Source: Paralichthys olivaceus
Taxonomy: Eukaryota; Chordata; Actinopteri; Pleuronectiformes; Paralichthyidae
DNA: 64,000 bases
Direction: 5' to 3'
Assembly (NCBI RefSeq): GCF_024713975.1
Contig: NC_091104.1
Location: forward strand, 14,031,580-14,095,579
Shown here: in pieces, positions 27,664-39,000 of the stretch
How positions within the stretch are numbered: position 1 is the stretch's first letter
Layout: the number at the start of each line of letters is the position of its first letter
The notes under the pieces: model-generated
Seen by the model: the letters and a program-made list of their open reading frames with translations, nothing else
Databases searched by the model: none
Told to the model about the DNA's origin: nothing
Made by a program: the position numbers and the translations under genes

Positions 27664-28686
27664 TCAGCCCCGTTTCAAGCTCAAAGTTAAACCCACACCC
27701 ATCACCATCAGCAGCAAGACGCACATCTCCGTCATCTTGCTCGTCCTCTCGGTCATCGCCTCGTGTTTGCCCTTCAGAATGTCCTCTCTGCGGGCTCGGA
27801 TGTCTCTCTCTCTCTGCAGCTGCTCGTTGTAGTGAGACTTGAAGAACTTGTCGAAGTCGTAAACGCCTCCTCGTTTGTCGGCGCCCGCCACAGACCGCCG
27901 GCTGTCGGCCTGCTGTGTGGCGGAGCCCCCGGTGCCGTCCTTGGAGGAAGAGGAGGATCTGGTCGTCGCGATGAGGTCCGTCTGGCTCAGCAGCCCCCGG
28001 TCATACTTCCTCCGCAGCGCCTTGTTCCCCAGCACCGTGTAGGCCTCGCTGATGTCGGAGAAGCGGACGGTGGCCACCTCGCTGCCGGCGTTTCTGTCCG
28101 GGTGGAAGATGAAGGACTGCTTGTAGTAGGCGGTTTTGATCTGGACCTGAGTGGCGCTGGGTAAAACCTCCAGGATTTCATAATAACCGGTTTTGGTTTT
28201 GAACAGTGGCTCAGATCGAGCCCCGTTGTCCCCGAACTCCCGGATAAACACAAACTGTCCCCAAGACCCCCTCTGACTGAGATCACCGGAGGAGCAGAAA
28301 CTCCTCCTCAACCTCGCACGACTCCAGCACCGAGGGAGGGTTTCTCCTGTAAGCTGTCCCCAGTTCTTGTTATTAAGTGAGTCCTCGTTAAGTCCGTGAC
28401 AACTGTGATATTCAGCGACATTTCCATTTCCACAAAAATCCTCCACAGCACCGAGCTCCGCGGTCACACTTGTGTAACTGTCCCGTGAGGCTCCACCGGG
28501 CACTCTGTCCTCCGCATTTTCACCTCCCTGCAGTCCGCCATCTGTACAACAACCCGACAGAGACCCGGAGGTCAGAGACGAGGTCTGAGTTAAACTTCCA
28601 CGGTGTTTAAAGGAGCTCTCCCGGAGGTGCAGGTTGCATATTCTCCCCAGTGCTCCTCTCCCAAAACAGAGCCTGACCTCCGCCAT
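27664..28686 (-). CDS. dnajc30: DNAJC30-like mitochondrial J-domain protein
   Basis: DNAJC30 is a type III DnaJ protein of the mitochondrial inner membrane, linked to ATP synthase and complex I repair. This is one uninterrupted 340-codon frame. I chose the ATG at 28686 (MAEVRLCFGRGALGRICN) because it begins with a basic, presequence-like stretch and lacks the hydrophobic start of the longer frame. Residues about 1-160 are a poorly conserved Ser/Gly-rich extension. The J domain is at about 167-232 (YYEILEVLPSATQVQIK) with HPD at 195-197 and LRRKYDRGLLS, a DNAJC30 hallmark. Then come VYDFDKFFKSHYNEQLQRER and a single C-terminal membrane segment at about 320-336. Human DNAJC30 is also intronless, about 226 aa, and lies on chromosome 7, so this copy is an addition to the conserved block. 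Teleosts may carry more than one dnajc30; which one this is cannot be told here. A plus-strand frame over 27763-28164 is a shadow. Confidence 0.9.
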   Translation of the reverse strand: MAEVRLCFGRGALGRICNLHLRESSFKHRGSLTQTSSLTSGSLSGCCTDGGLQGGENAEDRVPGGASRDSYTSVTAELGAVEDFCGNGNVAEYHSCHGLNEDSLNNKNWGQLTGETLPRCWSRARLRRSFCSSGDLSQRGSWGQFVFIREFGDNGARSEPLFKTKTGYYEILEVLPSATQVQIKTAYYKQSFIFHPDRNAGSEVATVRFSDISEAYTVLGNKALRRKYDRGLLSQTDLIATTRSSSSSKDGTGGSATQQADSRRSVAGADKRGGVYDFDKFFKSHYNEQLQRERDIRARREDILKGKHEAMTERTSKMTEMCVLLLMVMGVGLTLSLKRG

Positions 28687-29320
28687 GTTTACAGGCAGAG
28701 AAGAAGAAGAAGAAGACGGGTATCTGAGGAAAGCTCGGGTCCCTGCAGCGCCCCCAGCGGTGAGTACGAAGAAGTCAACCGCAAGTGACAGGAAACAATT
28801 GTAGTTAGTCAAACGTTTTTTATATTATTTTTATTCTATTATTTTTTATTATGGGACAGATTAAGGAAACCAGCACAAAATTATAAACTCAACACAACCA
28901 AGTAAAATAACAGAAAAGTGTGTTCATGGTATTAATTTAAATTATTAAAGTAAATCATTACTATAGACAATAGTTTTTGTTTATAATTTTTTTGAAAGAT
29001 TTATTTCCATTTTTTTCCAAGATTTTTTTGGACCTCCATTTACTCCATAATTTTACTTTACAGCAAAACCCACTTATTGTAATGAACAACGTTGCTCAAC
29101 TCATGAAACATCTTACTGTAATTACTCAATATCTGAGAGTGTACAGCTTGGTGTGAGCAAATGATGATGTAAGCACGAGAAATAAAAAAGATTTGATTGT
29201 CTGAAATACTTTCTTAAGATCCCAACTAAGCAGCAGTAGATGTTTAGACTTCTATTGTGAAGTGGACACACTGTCACACAAACCGGAAGTGATCGGACAG
29301 TGGCGCGTTGAACTTTCGTG
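28687..29320. promoter_or_regulatory. Bidirectional dnajc30/iah1 promoter region
   Basis: The divergent start codons are 634 bases apart. An ETS-type site ACCGGAAGTG lies at 29282-29291, about 30 bases before the iah1 ATG. A (GAA)n tract just upstream of the dnajc30 ATG (about 28697-28715) would fall in its 5'UTR. The middle part is AT-rich and otherwise featureless. Confidence 0.5.
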
Positions 29321-31598
29321 ATGTCGAAATTGAAAACAATCATTTGGCCCAAAGTGATTTTATTCGGAGACTCCATCACACAGGTTCGATTCCACATTCA
29401 CTTCTCACAGTCGCATTGTATTTCCTGTTTGTTAGCATGAGCTGTTAGCCTGTTAGCTCCTGTTTGAAATGAATAAACCCGCAGTGGTTTCTCTCAGTTC
29501 TCCTTTCAGCCCAACGGGTGGGGAGCAGACATTGCTAACAAGTTAGCGAGGTGAGTTATTCTCTTATATTGTCATCTGCTGTGGGAAGTTTTCCGTCTGA
29601 TGTCCGGATGTTTCCGCTGCAGGAAGTGTGATGTGGTGAACAGAGGACTGTCCGGGTACAACTCCAGATGGGCCAGGATCGTTGTCCCTCGTCTGATCAG
29701 CAGCTGCAGCTCAGACAACAACATCAACAACAACATCGCTGCTGTCACTGTTTTCTTTGGAGCCAACGACTGTTCACTGGAAGGTACAGACCATAGACTG
29801 TATGTAGAGAGGTACAGACTCACTCCAGCAGATCACTCCCTGTACTCCAGTGTGAAGGGGCAGGGCAGATTTTGCAGTATATCTCCATTGAACTGATTGA
29901 CCTGTGAAATGTTGGATTTCTTTCTGTGCAAAATCAATATCTCATGTGTGCAATCTTACAAACGTGGTATATGTTCTGTCATATTGTATAATTTGTTATT
30001 TTTTATATTTTCCCTGTTTTTATATTGCATGTTTACTTATTTACTACTTTTGTTTTTTACTGATGTTTATAATTTTAACTAACCCCTTTGTGAAACTGAA
30101 TTTCCACTCATCTGTGACCATAAACCATTTACTTAGTCACGGTAAAGTTCCCCACATTTGGTCACATGAGTGTTCATGTTGTTCTGCTCATCACTGAGAG
30201 AATGATACAGAGTGATAACACAGTTGTGTTGCCCAGTTTGTTAACACAACCATGGAGATGCAACCAGGAAACCCATCACTAGACTTACACAGTGTACAAG
30301 TCTGTTTAGTTTATTGGTGCACAGTCAGATGTCCAGTAATAATTCTGTCGTTTGATTTTATTAATCAAAGCAAATTGGAGGTTTTGTTTCACAACTGTCA
30401 AGCGTTTGTGAAATATTTCTGGAGCTCTCACCATTATCTGTAGTTTTTTTATTTCTTTTTTGCCTTCACACTTGGTAAAATGTAGGTTTTCATGTACCGG
30501 TATTTTATTTCTTTATTTTGTAATTTTTTCAGTATAGCAAAAAGTTTGAGTCGACCGTAGCTGCTTAGATTTAATTCCTTACTGTAATCTATCTCTTGCA
30601 AGTCCTTAAACTTTATGGAAACACAACACTAGTTGATGGAGTACCACTTTTGAAATGTTTCCACGTCACACACTGCATTTTAAAGCTTTAGTAAAGTAGA
30701 AGCTTCATTAGTTAATCAAAATGGACTGTTACTCTATTTACATCACACAAAAGTCCTGTCAATGTTTTCGATATTTCAGGTTTTCTGTCTGTTCCTGTCA
30801 TGCAGATAAAAACCCGCAGCAGCACATCCCTCTGCAGGAGTATTCAGAGAACTTAAAGGAGATCACCCAGCTTCTGGCTTTAGCTGGAGTGTCAGCAGAC
30901 AGAGTCATCTTCATCACCCCCCCACCCATTCACGAGCCAGCCTGGGAGAAGGAGTGTATTTTGAAAGGTAACACATGAACACAAAGTCTTCTTCTCTCTA
31001 GTTCATTTATTGTCAAAGTCTCCAGACCTACAAAGATCACAAGCGTCTCCCTGCGTCTCCTACAGGATGTCCTCTGAATCGCCACAACTCTGTAGCAGGG
31101 CAGTACGCTCAGGCGTGTGTTCAGGCCGCCGGTCAGTGCGGTACAGACGTCTTGGACCTCTGGACACTCATGCAGAAAGATGGACAGGTGAGCAGTGCAG
31201 CAGAAGCTGTTCCTGCAGCTTCTCCCCCCCATGTCATTCAAAATAAAAGAATAAGCCGTGTTTTTTAAGTTTTATACGAACTATATCTTTGGATTTATTT
31301 GAGCATAAGAAAACATTTGAAGATGATGTCATTTTTTTGACTAAACCAATAATCACCCGCTGATGATCAGATTATTCAAAAACATAACAAATGAGATCTT
31401 TGCTTGTGCTATGATCTGCAGGACTTCACAGTCTACCTGTCTGATGGACTCCATCTCTCAGAGAAAGGGAACCAGTTTGTGGCCCAGCACCTGTGGGGGC
31501 TCCTGGAAAGCCGAGTGGCCCACTTGCCCTTCATCCTGCCCTACTGGGGAGACGTGGACGCCAAGAGCCCCGACAGCAGCCTGCTCTGTGACCAGTGA
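29321..31598 (+). CDS. iah1: Isoamyl acetate-hydrolysing esterase 1 homologue
   Basis: IAH1 is a small SGNH/GDSL-type esterase; in yeast the homologue cleaves isoamyl acetate, while the animal substrate is uncertain. Exons: 29321-29383, 29498-29550, 29623-29783, 30806-30967, 31066-31187, 31422-31598. They give 245 residues (human 248) and end in TGA. The start ATG at 29321 gives [20 protein letters not shown]. Block I GDS has the nucleophile Ser18. Block II is [11 protein letters not shown], block III GAND is at 85-88, and block V DGLHLS has the catalytic Asp195 and His198. [16 protein letters not shown] near the C-terminus matches the animal family. No signal peptide is apparent. It is divergent from dnajc30 and convergent with adam17. 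Confidence 0.95.
29784..30805 (+). other. iah1 intron 3
   Basis: About 1 kb of AT-rich intron, the largest in iah1. Its first 90 bases (ATAGACTGTATGTAGAG onward) resemble a decayed dispersed fish repeat. No exon or RNA gene is seen. Confidence 0.6.
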
Positions 31599-31743
31599 CG
31601 AAGCACATTAGTAAGATTTTTTTTTAAATCCTGTGGACTTGATATTTGGAAGAGAGCCTGAAACTGCACTGCATTCCTGCTGTGAACCACTGACACAGCT
31701 CTGATGTTCAACACAAGAACAAGTGTTAATATTCAAAATGCAC

Positions 31744-31759
31744 AATAAAGATTTTTATT
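31744..31759. terminator. Opposed poly(A) signals of iah1 and adam17
   Basis: AATAAA on the plus strand (31744-31749) and TTTATT, which is AATAAA on the minus strand (31754-31759), are 4 bases apart. The first fits iah1 (146 bases after its stop); the second would serve a long adam17 3'UTR. Confidence 0.6.
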
Positions 31760-32824
31760 TTGAGATGTGATGCAAGCATGAAACTTAAAAGAGGAAGTTT
31801 CTGGTGACTATTTGTAGATAAAGAAACAAAGAATATAAACATCATCAGAATATAACACACAAACATTTTCTAGTTGTGTCACAGATCACAACCATCCAAT
31901 TGAGCTTATGTTACCTACACAGTCGGCTCATTTTCAACCTAGATACACATTTTAATATCATAACATAAAACAGCAGGCAACAGTGACAGCTTTAAAAAAG
32001 AGGTGCTAGAACTCACATTGGCACGAGGATAGAAAACAAAGTGGAAACGTGATACCTGAAGATTATAATATAATATCAGATTATTTCTTTTAAAAATTAA
32101 TTTCAGGATTGTCTACCGGGAATATTCTCGTCTGCTTTCACTAAAACGGTTGGAACGGCGAGGCACAAAATCTTTGAAGGCACCATGTTTTTTCATATCA
32201 GTCACACACAAACAAAAAACCCAATGATACTAACATTCTGTTTCAGTTTCAACAGCTGAACAAATACAGTAAGTGGTACGCTGAAGAATCTTCAGCTCGT
32301 TCCTTGCACAGGATTAGTAGGTTAGGTACAAAAGGGTCGAAACAAGAGGCCTGTGATTTTTCAAAGCATCAGTTCATGACACAACAGTAAGAACATGTAC
32401 AAAACTGAATTCAACTCTGCTGATGTGAAAAAAACTTCAAGTGCAGTTAAAATAAGTCTTTTAAAACAGGTTTTCTTTGTGTTTGCTAGGTCGCACTGAA
32501 ATGTTTACCACTATGGGTAAATAACCACGGCAACAACATCAATAATATTAACATATTTCACCCGTTACAAGTTAGTAAGAGTAAAACTTTGTGCACAAGC
32601 TTGTTGAGCGGGAAAGTCGAGATCGACACAGTAAACACGAGGCCTTTTTTCCTTATGGTCCACATCACAGCTAACTTTAAACAAAACACACAGACAAAAG
32701 CAGACAGAGCCTTGGGATCAATGTCCTTAGTTTTCATGTCCTTTGTTCTTAGGATTTAAATTTAATTATCAGAAACCAATGAGTCAATAGGTTAGAATGT
32801 AAAAGACAATGACCTTCGGGGGGG

Positions 32825-33000
32825 TTGTTTTCATTGGTATTTGACTGTGTTAGTAGGATTAGGCAAAAAGTACACAATAGATTTTATTGATCTTGGTGTA
32901 TGGGCAGAATGAGAAGCCATTAACTTCGATGAGGGGGCAGACCCAGGGTTTTGTTCCACTTTCTTTAACATTGTGAGGTAGAACATTTCCCCACATTTTT
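32825..33000 (+). repeat. Dispersed repeat family A, copy 2 (partial)
   Basis: It contains GAGGGGGCAGACCCAGGGTTTT followed by CACTTTCTTTAACATTGTGAG, matching the middle of the family A copies. The ends are not recognisable. It lies in the adam17 3' flank. Confidence 0.5.
32883..32888 (-). terminator. adam17: adam17 proximal poly(A) signal candidate
   Basis: Minus-strand AATAAA about 170 bases after the adam17 stop codon. Confidence 0.35.
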
Positions 33001-33056
33001 AAGATTTTACCTCTAAAAAAGGTTAAAAAAAAAAAACTATAATGCTGATTGTTTAC

Positions 33057-36000
33057 TCAGCACTCGGTCTCCTTAGTATCAATGCAGTTCTGCCTCTGGA
33101 GGCGCCGCCGCTCCCTGGCCGGCAGGCTCTGTTCTGTCAGATCCTCGTAGGAGGACTTCGTAGCCGACGAGCAGGCTCCTGCGGTTGTGAAATCTTCCGA
33201 CAGGCCCTCCTCTCCCAGGTGAGAGTCGCTGCTGGTGTCCTCCTGGATGGTGGCCATCCGCAGCCCCCCTGCGCTGTCCGGGGTGGGGTCGTAACTCGGG
33301 CCGGGGACCAGGGTACTGCTGCTGGCAACGGGAGGGGCCCCGACCTGGCTTAGCTGATGAGGCCGCAGGGGCAGGGAGGAGGGCGCGGTCCGGCCGGTGG
33401 AGGAGTAGGGAGGCTGAGGAGTTTTGACGATGTGCAAGCCTGACACTGACTCGAGGTTCAGCATTTCTTGACTCTGAAGAGTGAAAAACAACATGTGAGT
33501 CAGAACCACATCAAAGCAGAACACTGAGTCTCTGACTGAGGTTTTTTTAACTACATTCTGAGGAAATTACATCACATATTTCTCATCATCCTTTAACTTT
33601 AACAATGTGACATACAGTCATTTTATTCTTATACCCTCATGTTATTCCAAATATACTAAAGAACATTTTAATAAACATCACTTAGCTCCACCCCATTAAC
33701 TTTCTCAACACCAGTAAAAGTGGGAATGAGTGAAACAGTAAACCTTCCTCACAGTGGACATTCTGTGTCGTCAATCACAGACAGAAATGTAACTGTTACT
33801 AATAATGTCTGCAGTCCATTTAAAGGCACCAGGACCCTGATATGGAGCAACTGGACTCACTTACAGGTTGAGTTAAGTCAGGTAATCTGTCATTAATGTA
33901 ATTAGAACCTGAGCTTTTTCTTTTATCACCATTTATTATTCAAAATGTCTGCTGTGAGAAAAATCTATAGTGGAATGTGTCCTCAGTCTCCACATGTCCT
34001 GAATGAAACCTAACAAACGAGTCGACACAGTGCAAACAGCAAATTACAAAAAGAAAAACGACTGAAAAACAATTAAAGAACAGAAACAATCCCCTAAAGG
34101 ACATTACTCTCATCTTGTGGCTTAGAGCAGCAGCAGATGCAAACGTAAAATGCTGACACACTGCATACGTTTTCACAAAAAGACGAGAGGGTGCAACCTG
34201 ATGGGTCCTCTCTCTGTTTGAATACTCCTCAAATGCACTCTTGCTTTCTTGAGGTAATTTCTGATCCGATGACGACTCTGCACTGATGACATCTGTGCAG
34301 AGCAACAGACTCGCAGCCATTAAGTCACAGTTTTAGTTTGACCGTCTCTAAGTCAAACCCTCTCAGATCAACGACCTGAGTGAGCTTGAAGGCTGGGAAT
34401 GTGCAGCCAGATCAGTGATTACATCAAGGAGTGACTGACAGCAGGAGTATCCCAAACGTGGGCCACTGAACATGCATCCTCATGGATGGCAACGCATCGC
34501 AACACCAAGCCGTAGAACACGCACTCACCTATGGCGGGAGCTCTACTACAAACCTCCACCATCTGCTGCAGTTCCGATGAGAACAGAAAGGGCCAAGGCA
34601 AAGAGTGATGGACAGGTCATTTGCAACTTGAACCCAGCAGAGACAGTGCGGCCATTACAGACATATAACCTGACCACTGGTTTACACTGCTTCGTGTTAA
34701 AGCTAAAGGTTCTCTACGTTCAGCTCTGTGAGCTCATTCAGCACCAGATCTGTCCAAACTCCTGAACAATGATGTTTGAAAAGTTGCGTCTGCTCTGAGA
34801 GAAAGATTTTTGTAGTAGCACTTGATGTGTGTCAAACAGAAAAGAAGCATCATTAGATAAAAAATAAAATTAGCAAATTACAAACTAAAGAATTGCTGAT
34901 GCCAAACATCAAAAAGCTCCTGAAAACCTTTTTCTTTCAAATCCTCAGCTGCACTCAATGATGTATTTTGCTTATTGATACCTCACTTGGATGTTTGACC
35001 GTGACTGTGCTGAACGATGCACAGTTTGACAGTGACTGTGTTTTCATTTATCTGCTATGGAGGATGACAGTGTTCATCTTAAATATCAGTGTGATGTGTT
35101 CATACAAACAGGATCCTCTGATATCACAACTGTTCAGAAGCAAATCATTGTTTGAAGTGAAACGTAAACTAGTTTGCCGTAGAATCATTATGTCCAGCAG
35201 TTAAACTTCGGAACAATAATTCATTTCATAGACTGCTAGTTTTTCAATGATGGAGATTATTATTCAAAACATATATTTTTTTATCTGTCTAAAGGGGAAA
35301 ATCTATGACTAAATGAGCTACAATCAAAGTTAAGTTCCTGTCAAACCAGTGAAAAGAACATAGACAACAGATCCCAATTCTCTTTCTGATCTCACATCAT
35401 AGTTACTAAACTGAGAAAATGTTCAAGACCATTATAATAAATAAATGCAGGTTATTAAGCCATTTAAAGTTTCTTGATTTTCTACATTTCATAACATGAC
35501 ATTTTTTTAAAGCATTCTTCACCCACAGCCAAACAGCAGGGATGATCTTGGTATTAAAAATAATTGTATAGTTATTATATAATCATTTTTTCTTCATTTT
35601 CATCTCAGCAGGGTTGTGTCTGAATGGACATGTTGTCACACCTGGTTTTTTTAAAAGTGATAAATCAACAGACAGAGAGAAGGAAAATATCTCATCCTGA
35701 AAAATGAACCTTCATGCTCACTTTCCTTGTTACAGATGTCAGTGCTTTCAAAAAGCATTGGGATTGTATTAGTTTTGTTAGAGTGGCAGCAAGGCTAATG
35801 CACAGGATTCAAAAAAGAATAGTAATAGAGGTGAGGAACTTACACTTGGATTGTAGTATAAAGTCTTTGTGTTCTCCTCATACTGCTGGTCAAGTCGTTT
35901 GTCCTGCAAAAAGAAACAGGACAGCACTGTCAACACAAAGTCAAATAATTAAAATCATCACTGCAGTCGGTGAAGAGGAGATCACACTTAAACCACAGAG

Positions 36001-39000
36001 ATAAAAATCCAAAAAGGAGCAGTTATTGGCACAATGACGACACTGGGAGCAAGGGAACACTGATGTCCACCAGTTTCTTACCACACAGTGAACCAGGATA
36101 CTGAGAGGAATCCAGAAGACCAAGGAAAACACCACAACTGAGCCCACGATGTTATCAGCCAGGAACTTTCCTGGTGGAGAGGTAACGTTGGTGATGATTG
36201 AAATGTTTCTTTGTATTTCACATTGCCATGCTTGTGAAAATTTAAAAGCATCTTGTTTTCACAAATTTACCAAACGTGTTTATGTCCAGCTTGTCGATAA
36301 AATCCCACAACCTCTCAATGACGTCCTGCACCTGCTTCATGCACTTTCCCTGTTTTAACAAGAGAAAAATCAGAACTCAAAGCATTAAGTCATTGTCACA
36401 CTAATACACTTTGGTAACTTCAGAGCAGGACTGTGTTAAGATGGTGGACTAATCTATTTGTAGATCTGACAGAAATAAAAGGTTTGATGACTCACGCCCT
36501 CATCACAAAAGCCCACAGTGCACGGTTTTCCTTTACGAAGGTAAAGCAAGCTGCCATTGGCCTGGACGAAGGGAGAGCACAGGCCATCTGATCCCCTGCA
36601 GCACACTTTACAGGAGTTTTCCGTTTCTAGAAACAAGAGAGAAGATTATTTCTATAACTATGTAAAAATGTTTTGTCCTTCAGTTTGGCTTTCAGAAAAG
36701 AAATAACAATATTTAATCAAAGGCAACTCATTCAGAGATTACCGGGCTAAACAGATTAAGGTGATTGCTGAGCATTTGTATGGTCCCTTTTTGACACAAT
36801 ACTGCTATCTACCAAAAAATCTAAACTAAACTTCCCATGTGGTAAACAACCAGTGTTTATACTGCAGAAATGTACCTGCATTTTTAGGACTCAAGCCTCA
36901 GTATGCAGGAGAAATGCTTGTGGGTTGATGTTTGATAATTTATCCTCCAAAACCTCAAAGATTAAATTCTAATCTAAACTAAAAACAAAGTGTTCTCCCC
37001 AAAGTTAGGATTGTACGTGATTATAATTTTTCCTCAAATAGTATCTCAGAACCTCCATTTAGAAGCTCTTAAATCACCAGAGTCACATCTCTGAAACAGA
37101 TCATCTAAGTCAGCTTTTATCAGTTTGGGGCTCTTGCAGGGTTTCCCCTGCTCTTGAGACGAAACAACATCTTTTACCATTGCAAGCACAGGACTGAAGC
37201 TTCTGCATGGCCTCACAGAACGGGTTACACTCTCCATTGTGACAGCGGCCGTTGTCAACACACACAGTGTCATTAGCTGCATTTTCAGGAGGTGGACACT
37301 GGCTGCTGTTGCCTAAGATGTCAAAGAATGGAAGAGATATAGTTTTTCATTGTATTTTCTTGAAATAAAAAAGGGTGGTCAACACCGCAGCAAACAGCCC
37401 TTCAGTGAATGCTGCAGCTCTCGTGATAAAGCAGCAGGTGGCGCTCACCTGTGCAGGACGATATGCCTTTACAGGTGGCATTAATGGATTCCTGACATCT
37501 CACTCCTGCTTGTTGAAACATGCACTCATTACAGCAGGGACTGTTTCTGTCACTGTGGAGAGAAGGACATGTGAATCTCACTAGCAACAAACATATTCTG
37601 ATTCATTATGTCAAGTTCAATGAATGAACCCGATGTTTGTGTGTATTTATAATCGATGGCTTTGGTTTTCTACATTTTCTTGTGGAGGATCTTTTGGGCA
37701 ACATACCTGCACTGCGCACCACGTTTGAACTTGCAGCCGGAGGAGCAGCAGGGGTCATCATTGAGGTGGAGTAGCCCGGGGTCACACTCCTCCCCCTCCT
37801 CCACTCTGGAGTTCCCGCATACCTTACTGTTCCTCTCCGTGAAGCACGCTGGAGCCTTGAAACGTAATGTCTTTCCAATGGAGATCTTGCTGCAGTTGGA
37901 GAAACGCTTTAGGCGGAAAAAAGGAGAAGAAGAGTGAGGTTAGATATTAGCTGGCGGTGGATGCCGAGGAGATGGAGAGAAAGTGCTGCCATGAAACTAA
38001 ACTAAAATGTTAACAGACATATGTAGCTCTAAAAAAAATACAATGTACAGAATGTTGGTGAAACAATGGGATTTTTACCTGTGAGGAATGTTTTATTTTT
38101 GACAAAGCCAAGCATGAATTTACAGCCACATCAACAGTTTCATTGCCTTTGTATGAAGTCGTATTCATTCATATTGATGTGATTTAAGATTTAGGTTAAA
38201 ACCCTGGTAGAAATGTTGAAGAGGATCATGTGCAGAACAAGCCACAACAGATCATCAACAGCATTTTCAGAGTCCTATGCCTATTAGTACATTTACTGTC
38301 TGTCACATTTCGCAAGTGTGTCTGTGACTCACTTTTACATAACGATCACACTGCGTGTTCAGGTTAAATGCAGTTTTTGACTTGTCAGTACCTTGTTGTT
38401 GACATGGTCTCCGCTCACAGCGATGGGGTACATGACGAACTTCCCCCCGCGGTCGTCACTGGGAGCACAGTAAGGGATGTTGTCAGGGTCGTGCTCTGCT
38501 CCAAAGTTATGACCCAGCTCATGAGTGGTCACCAAATCTGCTTCCTGATGAGATACAAACACACCAGATTTATCAAAGGCTTATTTATTCTCAATGTTGG
38601 ATTATACATTAAATAATCTATATTAAATTTTTCCATATTTGTGCACATCTTCTAAGAGCTAACAAAACAAAGCAGTACTAGGGCCATTTCAACAATGGTG
38701 AAACTTTCGTAGGAGAGACTTTGCCAGGGTAAAGGATCCATAAAGGTATTAACAGATATATCGTTTGAAACGGACACATCTCTTCTTGTACATAAAGACA
38801 ACATAAATTATCCATAAAGCTTGGGGTGATAATACAGGACAAGCAAGCAAAAGTAGGGTGCACTTTGAAAGAATTCAACCAATACATTTCACCCCCTCCC
38901 ATCAGCCCTCTTGTCAAAGCTACCCCTCAAAAACACAGGAACATGCTCGGTCAACCCCTACAAGCGGACTTCTCTGTGACTCTCTCGCTAACTGCTGGCT

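Larger units (their letters stand above)
31599..33056. other. Convergent iah1/adam17 3' flanks
   Basis: The iah1 3'UTR runs to about 31770 and the adam17 3'UTR comes from the right. The adam17 transcript could end at a minus-strand AATAAA at 32883-32888 (short) or at 31754-31759 (about 1.3 kb). A partial family A repeat lies at 32825-33000. Confidence 0.55.

Noticed and set aside
27763-28164. 133-codon plus-strand frame
   Set aside because: It is the antisense shadow of the GC-rich dnajc30 coding sequence.
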